Shown here: positions 1-6,021 of the stretch, piece after piece
How positions within the stretch are numbered: position 1 is the first letter of the stretch
How the letters are laid out: every line of letters starts with the position of its first letter
From: Chloroflexota bacterium
GTDB taxonomy: Bacteria > Chloroflexota > Dehalococcoidia > Lucifugimonadales > UBA1127
Assembly: GCA_028873745.1 (NCBI GenBank)
Contig: JAPPNT010000013.1
Location: 14,595 to 24,300 of the forward strand
Reading direction: 5' to 3'
Length of the DNA: 9,706 bases
The notes under the pieces: model-generated
Told to the model about the DNA's origin: nothing
The model's database searches: none
The model's input: only the letters and a program-made list of their open reading frames with translations
Position numbers and translations under genes: made by a program

Positions 1-96
1 CCCGCCCCCGCCCCCCCCCCCCCCACAAAAACAACCCCCCCCCCCGGGGGGCGCGCCCCCCGCCGCGGGCGCCGCCCCCCCCCCCCCCCCCCCCGC
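1..96. other. C/G homopolymer stretch at contig end, probable artefact
   Basis: This segment is almost entirely C and G runs, with one short A-rich interruption near 25-34, and it changes abruptly to ordinary sequence near base 97. Long C runs at the left end of a contig are what is expected when poly-G reads, as produced by two-colour sequencing chemistry, are assembled in reverse orientation. No coding or structured signal is visible. It should not be treated as biological sequence unless long reads confirm it. Confidence 0.75.
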
Positions 97-158
97 CTCT
101 CTTTCCGACAGCTTCGACGTCAGCCAGGGCGGTGCGGGCTCAGGTGACAGCCAGCCGA

Positions 159-1160
159 TCAGGCAGTTATGAAGTGGACCTTGAGGATTTCCCGCATGTC
201 CGCCTTGGTGATCTCGCCGTTCCGATAATCATCCAGCGCTTCCATGACCTCACTGCGGTCAATGATGCTGTCCTCATTGAGGTCGTACTCGTCGACAATG
301 CTCACGATGTTGTTGATGTCTATGGGCGGGAAGTTCGTGGAGTAGTAGTAGTCCACTATGAAGGTCATCTCTGTACGCGTGAGGGACCGCAACTGGAGCG
401 CCTCGTGAGCGGCCTCAACCTCCTCGCGATCCAGATGCTCGTCGTGATTGTTGGCTACGTCGAACTCGTCCGCCCGGCCGGGGAGCCTGACGTCCTCGAT
501 GTCGACTTGAATGTTGACTGTGCTGACGTCGCCGCCGGCGTCCATGACGACGACATCCACGAGGTAAACGTTCTTGACTTCGTAATCGAGGCCGGCGTCG
601 GGACCGACAAGGAGCTGGGCGCTACGGGCGTCGATGGATTCGATCTTGAAGTGCGCCGCGTCAGCGCCTTGTAGCGAGAAGGTGATTGGGTTATTGCCCG
701 TGTCCCCGGCCAGGATTGGGCTTCCCACCTTTACGTCTTCGACACTGTTCTCGGGCACCGAGCGCAGAGTGAGGGCGCTGACGCGAACGTTGGCAGGAGA
801 GGTTTCGACGCTGCCAATAGCGAGGACTCCAATGCCGCCGCCATTGCGTGCCGGTGACTGGTTTGTGCTCCCCTGCTGGACCAGGCTGTTCACCGCTTGC
901 TCCGGTTCCCGTGGCGAATTCGCCGGTGGGGGCTGAGTTTGGAGATGCGGCCCCGGGTTCAGGCCCCGGCCACTGGCGAGGAACATCATGAAGGGCTTGA
1001 CTTGAGGGAAGTCGGCGGCCAGGTGGGAGCTGGTTGCTGAGGTGGAGGTGATGGCGGGGGTCTGGGCCCGGGCGGACGAGGTGAGGAACGGCGAAGCCAG
1101 TGCTACGACGGCAACGAGGCCCAGAGCGACTCCTGCGATGCGCCATGCCAACGCAGACAT
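159..1160 (-). CDS. Secreted cadherin-like / EF-hand protein, short paralogue
   Basis: This gene encodes 333 aa. Residues 1-32 form a signal peptide with a hydrophobic core and an A-R-A cleavage site before Q33. Residues 33-132 are a low-complexity Ser/Pro/Gln/Gly linker. Residues 133 to about 224 look like a cadherin-like beta domain, starting RSVPEN and containing the GLDYE motif. The last 100 residues hold EF-hand-like loops: a canonical 12-residue loop DLNEDSIIDRSE at 293-304, a degenerate loop DDYRNGEITKAD at 310-321, an extended 14-residue loop at 234-247 (DVANNHDEHLDREE), and a very degenerate one near 270-284. Calcium binding outside the cell is inferred from these loops. There is no membrane anchor or sorting signal at the C-terminus. 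The ATG at 1158-1160 has GAGGTG 10 nt upstream. The upstream neighbour is its long paralogue, which has the Fn3-like domains missing here. A dockerin-type role is an alternative, but the loops do not form a typical dockerin pair. The exact function is unknown. Confidence 0.85.
   Translation of the reverse strand: MSALAWRIAGVALGLVAVVALASPFLTSSARAQTPAITSTSATSSHLAADFPQVKPFMMFLASGRGLNPGPHLQTQPPPANSPREPEQAVNSLVQQGSTNQSPARNGGGIGVLAIGSVETSPANVRVSALTLRSVPENSVEDVKVGSPILAGDTGNNPITFSLQGADAAHFKIESIDARSAQLLVGPDAGLDYEVKNVYLVDVVVMDAGGDVSTVNIQVDIEDVRLPGRADEFDVANNHDEHLDREEVEAAHEALQLRSLTRTEMTFIVDYYYSTNFPPIDINNIVSIVDEYDLNEDSIIDRSEVMEALDDYRNGEITKADMREILKVHFITA
171..764 (-). repeat. Duplicated cadherin/EF-hand coding block, copy 1
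   Basis: This 594-bp block matches 1476-2069 at a constant offset of 1305 bp, so there is no net insertion or deletion. It encodes residues 133 to about 330 of the short paralogue. Hand alignment of the two 200-residue C-terminal segments gives about 140 identities (70%). Homology drops sharply upstream of the RSVPEN start of the domain. Confidence 0.88.
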
Positions 1161-1290
1161 ATCTACACTTCACCTCGACAATCGAATCAGGCCGATTGGC
1201 ATCAGAGAGTGTAACGAAAGAGTGTGTAGTGTAGTTCCTAAGTACAATCATTTTTCTATTAACATACCTATTCATCCGTTCCTGACCTAT
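1161..1290 (-). promoter_or_regulatory. Leader and AT-rich upstream region of the short paralogue
   Basis: The first 20 bp upstream of the ATG (1161-1180) match the leader of the long paralogue at 17 of 20 positions and include a GAGGTG ribosome-binding site at 1171-1176. Further upstream, about 1236-1275 is markedly AT-rich against a GC-rich background, which is where a promoter would be expected. No convincing -35/-10 pair could be picked. AGAGTGT occurs twice (1206-1212 and 1219-1225). The terminator-like hairpin at 1366-1399 separates this region from the preceding gene, which argues for independent transcription. Confidence 0.35.
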
Positions 1291-1365
1291 TGGGTGGCTC
1301 ATCGTCGACCGCAACTCGGAGGTCGAGAAGCGTTTGAGGTGGGGAGCCGTTGGCACAATGACGAA

Positions 1366-1399
1366 AGGGGAGCGGCGGATCCCTGCCCACCGCTCCCCT
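1366..1399 (-). terminator. Putative intrinsic terminator after the 747-aa gene
   Basis: AGGGGAGCGG at 1366-1375 and CCGCTCCCCT at 1390-1399 form a perfect 10-bp GC-rich stem with a 14-nt loop. It starts 26 bp past the stop codon of the long cadherin/EF-hand gene when read on the minus strand. The tail after the stem is only a short T run (TTTCGTC), so termination may be weak. Position and stem quality support a terminator, and the poor T tract lowers confidence. Confidence 0.5.
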
Positions 1400-1424
1400 G
1401 GAGCTCTACGAGTTGGCCTCCAAA

Positions 1425-3668
1425 CTACGTCGACACGGGCGCCTTGTCCGATGACGTATCGACCATGGAGGTCGTGAAGTGGACCTTGACGATCTCCCGC
1501 AACTCAGCCTTGGAGATGGCGCCGTTGAGGAAGTCTTCCAGCGCGGACAGCACCTCACTGTGGTCAATGACGTCGTCCTGGTTGAGGTCGTACTTGTTCA
1601 CCATGCCCTGCACGTTGTCGAGGTCTATGGCCGGGAAGTTGGTGGTGTAGTAGTAGTCCATGACGAATGCCATTTCCGACCACGTTAGCAATTGCAGCCT
1701 GAAAGCCTCATGGGCGGCCTCCACTTCCTCACGGTCAAGGTGCTCGTCGTGGTTGTTGGCGACATCGAACTCGTCGGCGCGGCCGGGGAGCTTGACGTCC
1801 ACGAGGTCGACGCGAACGTTGATGACGGTGGACTCACCGGAGCCGTCCATGGCGACAACGTCCACGAGGTAGACGTTCTTGTCCTCGTAGTCGAGGCCGG
1901 CGTCAGGGCCGACGAGGAGCTGGGCGCTGTAGGCGTTGATGGGCTCAATCTTGAAGGGCGCCGCGTCATCGCCGCGCAGTGAAAAGGTGATCTTGTCGTT
2001 CTCCGGGTCCCAGGCAAGAATCGGCCCTCCCACCTTGACGTCCTCGACGCTGTTCTCGGGAACCGAGCGGTCGGAGCGGGCGCTGTCCCGGAAGTTGGGA
2101 GCCGAGTTCCGCTGGGAGAAGCCGCTTCCGCCAAAACCTCCGCCGCCACCGCCGGAGTTGGTGTTCCCGCCAAAGTTGGTCCCTCCGTTGTTATTGTTGT
2201 TGTTCGGGTCGGTGCCCTCATCGTTGGGGTTGTTGGTTTCCGTCTCAGTTTCAGTTTCGGTCTCCGTCTCGGGTTCCGGCGGCGGTGGAGTGGGTGAGCT
2301 GCCCGCCGCGAGGTAGAGGGTGAGCACCTTCTTCTCGTCGGCGAAGTTCTGGTCCAGAGAGGCTTCGAACTCTTGTATGCTGTTGCTCGTCAGAGTGGTG
2401 GTGAACGCTGCAGTGTCTGTCGACGTTCCCTTGCCCGCGGGATGGCTCCATTCCTCATTCGGGTAGACCCTCTGCCTGAGGTATACGTCATTGTTGGAGC
2501 CGTCCGTGTTGACGAGAGTGACGGTGATGGTTGCGGTCGAACCGGAGACGATGGCTTCGATCTTCGTCAGCGCGGTCGACGTGCCGTCGAGGGTTTGAGC
2601 GGCTTGTACCGGCAGCTTTCTGCCATCTGGCCCGAATGGACCGACATCCCACTTCAGCCAGCAACGGTAATTGTAGTCCTTGTCGGCATCGAGAGACTCC
2701 CGCGCGGCGACCCCCACATGGACGAGCATATTTCCGGTGAACGGACTCGACCAGTATGTTCCACCATCCGGTTGAGTTTGGCAGGCGAGGTCATAGGCCT
2801 GATCGTTGGGAGTGTCCATGAGGCCGGTCAGAACTACCTCTCCCTCCGTTACCCAGTGGACGCCCATGCGGACAAGCCGAGGCTCCTGGGTCCAGGCAGT
2901 CCTGGTTATTGTCTTATCGGCGGGGTAGTTGGGGTCGAGGGACGCTTCTGCCTCGTACTGCGTATGCGAGGTCAGTCCGGTCATCAGTCTGTACGTTTCC
3001 GTTTGCGGGTTGCCCCAAGGCACCACCACGGTCCCAGTGTTCCACGTTGTCGCGCCTACTTCGCGCCAGCGGTAGTGGACGGTCTGAGGCTCGCCACTGA
3101 GGCTGGAGAGCCATATCTGGAGGCCCATCTGCGTTTGCGTACCGTCCACCCATGCCATCTTGGGCATGGGTGGGAGCGTCTTGAAGGTCTGCGTTTCGAC
3201 GCCGGTCTGGAACGTGTCGTCGAGTGAGGCCTCCAGCTGAACTTCATAGGAAGTCCACAGGGGCTGGATGCCGCTTGCCAGCTTGCTGGACGGCAACATG
3301 GAGTCCGGCAGGGTGAAGGTGGCGGCGCCGCTTGCGGTGGTGGCCTCCAAAGGTGCGGCGTCGTCATACGTGTACAGCCACCGGCCCTGCCCTGCTTCAT
3401 TACCCACGTTGTAAGCCGGAGCCTTGGGACTGGTGCCGTACGTGTTCACGGGGCCGTACTTCAAATAGACATAAGCGCCGTCGTTGGCGTCTGCAACGTT
3501 CACGGTTACGGTGGCTGTGGTCATCGTGATGTCAGAGACCACGATGGAGGTAATGCTGGGGTCGGGGGTTTGCGCCTGGGCGGTTGAGATGAGGAGCGAC
3601 GCCGTCAGCGATGCAACGGCAATCAACGCCGCCGACACGCCAATAGCGCGCCGTTTGAGCGCGAACAT
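1425..3668 (-). CDS. Secreted Fn3-like / cadherin-like / EF-hand protein, long paralogue
   Basis: This gene encodes 747 aa from the chosen ATG at 3666-3668. A further in-frame ATG at 3698 would add ten residues. The inner start is preferred because GAGGAG lies 10 nt upstream, the leader matches that of the short paralogue, and the signal peptide then begins MFALKRR and ends at A-Q-A. Residues from about 35 to 455 contain about four Fn3-like units of 95-100 residues, three of them carrying an ASLD motif (near 147, 242 and 436). Residues 457-533 are a linker with (ET)6, Asn-rich and Gly-rich runs. Residues 534 to about 625 are a cadherin-like domain. EF-hand-like loops follow: an extended loop at 635-648, a degenerate one near 671-685, canonical DLNQDDVIDHSE at 694-705, and EDFLNGAISKAE at 711-722. 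There is no C-terminal anchor. A calcium-stabilised extracellular adhesive or structural role is inferred; no enzyme motif is seen. Confidence 0.85.
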   Translation of the reverse strand: MFALKRRAIGVSAALIAVASLTASLLISTAQAQTPDPSITSIVVSDITMTTATVTVNVADANDGAYVYLKYGPVNTYGTSPKAPAYNVGNEAGQGRWLYTYDDAAPLEATTASGAATFTLPDSMLPSSKLASGIQPLWTSYEVQLEASLDDTFQTGVETQTFKTLPPMPKMAWVDGTQTQMGLQIWLSSLSGEPQTVHYRWREVGATTWNTGTVVVPWGNPQTETYRLMTGLTSHTQYEAEASLDPNYPADKTITRTAWTQEPRLVRMGVHWVTEGEVVLTGLMDTPNDQAYDLACQTQPDGGTYWSSPFTGNMLVHVGVAARESLDADKDYNYRCWLKWDVGPFGPDGRKLPVQAAQTLDGTSTALTKIEAIVSGSTATITVTLVNTDGSNNDVYLRQRVYPNEEWSHPAGKGTSTDTAAFTTTLTSNSIQEFEASLDQNFADEKKVLTLYLAAGSSPTPPPPEPETETETETETETNNPNDEGTDPNNNNNNGGTNFGGNTNSGGGGGGFGGSGFSQRNSAPNFRDSARSDRSVPENSVEDVKVGGPILAWDPENDKITFSLRGDDAAPFKIEPINAYSAQLLVGPDAGLDYEDKNVYLVDVVAMDGSGESTVINVRVDLVDVKLPGRADEFDVANNHDEHLDREEVEAAHEAFRLQLLTWSEMAFVMDYYYTTNFPAIDLDNVQGMVNKYDLNQDDVIDHSEVLSALEDFLNGAISKAELREIVKVHFTTSMVDTSSDKAPVST
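1476..2069 (-). repeat. Duplicated cadherin/EF-hand coding block, copy 2
   Basis: This is the partner of the block at 171-764. It encodes residues 534 to about 731 of the long paralogue. The block ends at the same RSVPEN domain boundary as copy 1, so the shared unit is one cadherin-like domain plus the EF-hand region. Confidence 0.88.
2236..2271 (-). repeat. Hexanucleotide-like repeat encoding a Glu-Thr run
   Basis: Degenerate 6-bp units encode six consecutive Glu-Thr pairs just after a PTPPPPEPE stretch in the long cadherin/EF-hand protein. With the following Asn and Gly runs it forms a flexible, acidic spacer between the Fn3-like array and the cadherin-like domain. Codon variation between units shows it is not a recent slippage product. 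Confidence 0.8.
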
Positions 3669-3688
3669 ATCTACACGACTCCTCGACA
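3669..3688 (-). promoter_or_regulatory. Ribosome-binding leader that fixes the 747-aa start
   Basis: GAGGAG at 3679-3684 lies 10 nt upstream of the ATG at 3666-3668. This 20-bp leader matches the leader of the short paralogue (1161-1180) at 17 of 20 positions, including the sequence GTGTAGAT directly before ATG. This favours the inner start over the upstream in-frame ATG at 3698, whose first codons would span this conserved leader. Confidence 0.7.
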
Positions 3689-3739
3689 GCCGGCTCAAGA
3701 CCGACCGGTTTCAATGGGTGCAACGACGGGAACGCCGCC

Positions 3740-3774
3740 AATGTTCCATGCGGGCGCGCAAATTTTCCATGCGG
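3740..3774. repeat. Tandem direct repeat upstream of the 747-aa gene
   Basis: AATGTTCCATGCGG (3740-3753) and AATTTTCCATGCGG (3761-3774) match at 13 of 14 positions. Their starts are 21 bp apart, two helical turns, which would put both on the same DNA face. They lie about 70-110 bp upstream of the 747-aa start, in a 164-bp gap after the 279-aa gene. A tandem activator or repressor site is inferred. The short paralogue has no copy upstream. Confidence 0.5.
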
Positions 3775-3832
3775 ACACACATCGACGTCTACGCACGAAG
3801 GCAGACGGGGGCCGCCGGGACCGAGGCGGAGT

Positions 3833-4672
3833 CTAGACCTGACGGCGGCTGTAGGCTATCAAGCCGATCAGCACGGCGATGACGATGACGATGATGATTG
3901 CGAGCCCCCAGGCCGGCAAACCAGAGTCTTCCTCGACCACCGGCGCAGGGGTGGGCGTGGCCGTTGGCGCGGGGACGGGCGTCGGGGAGGGTGTCGGAGA
4001 GGGCGTGGCCGTCGGAACCGGGGTGGCGGTTGGCGCGGGGGTGGGGGTCGCCGTGGGCTCGGGGGTGGGCGTGGCCGTCGGAGCCGGGGTGGCCGTCGGC
4101 GTCGCAGTGGGCGTGCTCGTCGGATTGGGTGTCGGTGTTGGCGTGCGGGTGGGAGTGGATGTCGGGATGGGCGTGGGCTCCGGGCCGACGCGAATGTGGG
4201 TGTCGCCGGTCACAAGGACTTCGTCGCCATCGAGGTCCCTGACTACCCCTTTGAACTCGCCCACGATGCTGTCACCCAAGGGAACGTCGGCCGGCGCCAT
4301 GGCGGTGTAGACCAGCATCGGCTCATCGACAATGACGAACTCGATGAGCTGGTGGGCGACGCCACTGCCGGAGGCATCCGGGACGTCGGTGACGTCATAG
4401 GCGGCAGGGTCCAGGGGTGAACTGACAAACGTGAAGCCTGCCGGGAGGGACTCCACCATTTGCCCAATGCTCAACTGCTGGAGTGTGATGGTGACCGTGA
4501 CGCTACCGCCGGGGGTTACCCAGGGGGAGGAGAAGGAACGCGTCGCGCTGTGGGTGGATGCGTTGGATACGCTTGGAAGGCCAACGAAAAGCGACGAAAG
4601 GACTGTCGCCAGGGCGACCAAGATGGCCACCCGTACGGGTGTGTGGTGAATGGATGCTGTACGGATCTTCAC
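3833..4672 (-). CDS. Surface-anchored Pro/Thr-stalk protein
   Basis: This gene encodes 279 aa from a GTG start. GGAGG lies 13 nt upstream, slightly far, and no better in-frame start exists upstream. Residues 1-38 form a signal peptide (hydrophobic core about 15-33, cleavage probably after S-N-A). Residues about 41-164 form a beta-rich domain with PGGSVTVTITL and ESLPAGFTFVSS, resembling repeats in secreted proteins of uncultured Chloroflexota. Residues about 166-243 are a Pro/Thr/Ala stalk of TPTP, TATP and PAPT units. The C-terminus is LPAWG (252-256), a hydrophobic helix and the basic tail SRRQV. This is the architecture of a protein standing off the membrane on a stalk; stalk glycosylation is possible but inferred. 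The ligand and partner are unknown. It lies upstream of the long cadherin/EF-hand gene on the same strand, 164 bp away. Confidence 0.82.
   Translation of the reverse strand: MKIRTASIHHTPVRVAILVALATVLSSLFVGLPSVSNASTHSATRSFSSPWVTPGGSVTVTITLQQLSIGQMVESLPAGFTFVSSPLDPAAYDVTDVPDASGSGVAHQLIEFVIVDEPMLVYTAMAPADVPLGDSIVGEFKGVVRDLDGDEVLVTGDTHIRVGPEPTPIPTSTPTRTPTPTPNPTSTPTATPTATPAPTATPTPEPTATPTPAPTATPVPTATPSPTPSPTPVPAPTATPTPAPVVEEDSGLPAWGLAIIIVIVIAVLIGLIAYSRRQV
3942..4178 (-). repeat. Degenerate repeat encoding the Pro/Thr stalk
   Basis: Imperfect 6-bp and 18-bp units encode the TPTP/TATP/PAPT stalk of the 279-aa protein. The plus strand shows GGCGTGGCCGT-like units and yields a long Gly/Val antisense reading frame, which is an artefact of the repeat. 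Such tracts change length by slippage and are prone to assembly collapse, so stalk length here may not be exact. Confidence 0.8.
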
Positions 4673-4714
4673 CAGCTTGCTCGGTCCTCCATAGCCCGCT
4701 GAGGGCGTTGCCTC

Positions 4715-4742
4715 ATGTTAGCATGGCTGAACTTCAGTTCAA
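4715..4742 (-). promoter_or_regulatory. Putative promoter of the 279-aa surface protein
   Basis: On the minus strand TTGAAC (4737-4742) and TAACAT (4715-4720) are separated by 16 bp and lie about 43 bp upstream of the GTG start. Both hexamers are partial matches to the sigma-70 consensus (4 of 6 for the -10). The surrounding 4728-4780 is AT-rich relative to its neighbours. It implies that this gene can be transcribed separately from the oxidoreductase gene upstream of it. Confidence 0.4.
4728..4741. promoter_or_regulatory. Palindrome, candidate operator
   Basis: TGAACT-TC-AGTTCA is a perfect 6-2-6 inverted repeat overlapping the -35 hexamer and spacer of the putative promoter of the 279-aa gene. 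A second inverted repeat, CAATT-TTC-AATTG, lies at 4767-4779. A dimeric repressor site is inferred from position and symmetry only. Confidence 0.45.
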
Positions 4743-4819
4743 TTGGACGCGCAGCAACTTTTGAGTCAATTTTCAATTGTCACCGACCAGCGAGTCCCGC
4801 TCTGCGCCCGCTCGCATTG

Positions 4820-5818
4820 CTAGCGGAATGCGGGCATGACACGCTCGCCGAAGAGACGGAGGGTCCGCAGCGCTGTGTCATCGTCGAGGTCAAGCCAGTG
4901 GTAGTCGATGATGAGGTAGTTGAAGCCGAGGGCCTCATAGCGCCGGATCTCCTCGATGCAGTTAGCCGGGTTGCCGAGGATGAACCGGCCGGCGGCAAGC
5001 TCGTCGAAGTCGTCTTCGAACCGGTCACCGGGCGGGAGCTGCAGGTCCTGGCCCTGCCGCGCGTAGACACGGTAGCGCTCGTGCAGGGCGGGCCTTGCAA
5101 CCCGCATGGCCTCTTCGCGAGATTCCGCAACGAAGAGCTCCCGGCTGACTACGATGTCCTCCGGCTGACGCGTGCCGAACTCGGCGAGGGCGTCGCGGTA
5201 GATGCCCATCTGCGCCGCGAGGGTCTCGAACTTGGCGTGCGGGTTGGCGAACCAGACGTCGCCGAGGCGAGCGGCGCGCCGGACGGGCGCGTGGCCGTTG
5301 GCCGCGATCCACACGGGCGGATACGGCTTCTGGACGGGCCAGGCAGATGGGCGCGCGTGCAGGGTGAAGTGCTGGCCCTCGAAGTGCACCTCGTCCTCGG
5401 TCCACAAGCGCTTGATTATCGCCAGCGACTCCTCAAAGCGTTGGGCCCGTTGCGAGGCGTCGAGGCCGAACGCCTCGAACTCCTCCTTCTCGTACCCGAG
5501 GCCGACGCCGAAGATGAGCTTGCCGCCGGTGATGTGGTCGAGGGTCGCGATTTGCTCCGCCATGTCGACCGGGTGCTGGAGCGGCAGCAGGACGATGCCG
5601 GTGCCAAGGCGCATGTCGCTCGCCTCCGCCGCAAGCCGGCCGAGCAACGGCGTGGGCTGCAGGATCTGCACCGGGTAGCTCAGGTAGTGCTGGCCCGCGA
5701 TCGCACTGTCGAATCCAAGGGCGCTCGCCAGCCTGACTTGCTCGATAAGGGCGTCGACGCGCCGCGTCATGGGCTGCCGGGCGGGGTACTCGGTGCCAAG
5801 AAAGATGCCGAACTTCAT
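4820..5818 (-). CDS. LLM-class flavin/F420-dependent oxidoreductase
   Basis: This gene encodes 332 aa, the usual length for the bacterial luciferase-like family. Family members are TIM-barrel enzymes that use FMNH2 or F420 for monooxygenation or hydride transfer in the cytoplasm. Visible landmarks are the N-terminal strand MKFGIFLGTE, LGTGIVLLP (71-79), DHITGGKLIFGVGLGYEKEE (94-113), RFEESLAIIKRLW (127-139) and PPVWIAANG (167-175). The ATG has GGAGGAG 6 nt upstream. It is divergent from the amidohydrolase cluster across a 203-bp gap, so shared control is plausible. Such enzymes are strongly expanded in SAR202 Chloroflexota, where oxidation of recalcitrant organic matter has been proposed. Whether this one uses F420 or FMN, and on what substrate, cannot be read from the sequence. 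Confidence 0.92.
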   Translation of the reverse strand: MKFGIFLGTEYPARQPMTRRVDALIEQVRLASALGFDSAIAGQHYLSYPVQILQPTPLLGRLAAEASDMRLGTGIVLLPLQHPVDMAEQIATLDHITGGKLIFGVGLGYEKEEFEAFGLDASQRAQRFEESLAIIKRLWTEDEVHFEGQHFTLHARPSAWPVQKPYPPVWIAANGHAPVRRAARLGDVWFANPHAKFETLAAQMGIYRDALAEFGTRQPEDIVVSRELFVAESREEAMRVARPALHERYRVYARQGQDLQLPPGDRFEDDFDELAAGRFILGNPANCIEEIRRYEALGFNYLIIDYHWLDLDDDTALRTLRLFGERVMPAFR

Positions 5819-5941
5819 GCCTCACTCCTCCCGCCACCATCGTAGCGACCGGCCTCGTGCGATGCCAGCGGGCCCCGATGCAGGGCACAGCCGGGCGGGT
5901 CCACCCCGTCGAAGAGCGCCACCGCGCGCGTGCGTCTTCGG

Positions 5942-5970
5942 TTGACAGCGCCATGCCCAAGTGATATTCA
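5942..5970 (+). promoter_or_regulatory. Promoter of the amidohydrolase-led cluster
   Basis: A perfect -35 hexamer TTGACA (5942-5947) is followed by a 17-bp spacer and TATTCA (5965-5970), which is preceded by TGA in extended -10 position (5962-5964). The -10 hexamer itself is weak, but the exact -35, ideal spacing and TGn make a housekeeping sigma promoter likely. Transcription would start near 5977, about 45 nt upstream of the ATG at 6022. It lies in the divergent gap facing the oxidoreductase gene. Confidence 0.6.
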
Positions 5971-6008
5971 CGGGCTACCGCTGGCAGTTGGGCCGGTTCC
6001 GGCGGCTT

Positions 6009-6016
6009 GGAGGAGG
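6009..6016 (+). promoter_or_regulatory. Ribosome-binding site fixing the amidohydrolase start
   Basis: GGAGGAGG ends 5 nt before the ATG at 6022. It overlaps a possible upstream TTG start at 6007, making that start unlikely. A GTG directly after the ATG (6025) is a less likely alternative. Confidence 0.7.
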
Positions 6017-6021
6017 CCGAG

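Noticed and set aside
3669..3698. Upstream in-frame ATG (3698) as the start of the 747-aa protein
   Set aside because: It would add MSRLSRSRVD ahead of a good signal peptide and place coding sequence over the leader shared with the short paralogue.
3800..3832. GC-rich inverted repeat (CCGCC/GGCGG) just after the stop of the 279-aa gene
   Set aside because: The stem is only 5 bp and lacks a T tract; it is expected by chance in such GC-rich sequence.
3942..4178. Possible CRISPR-like or other functional DNA repeat array
   Set aside because: The units are short, degenerate and in frame with a Pro/Thr-rich coding sequence, with no spacer structure.
3879..4310. Gly/Val-repeat plus-strand frame that looks like a silk- or elastin-like protein
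   Set aside because: It is the reverse complement of the Pro/Thr stalk; the minus-strand frame has a signal peptide, domain and membrane anchor.
4715..5845. 376-aa plus-strand open frame opposite the luciferase-like oxidoreductase
   Set aside because: It is antisense to a clear family member, its translation is rich in Arg/Leu/Val/Glu without any domain pattern, and long antisense frames are common in GC-rich genes.
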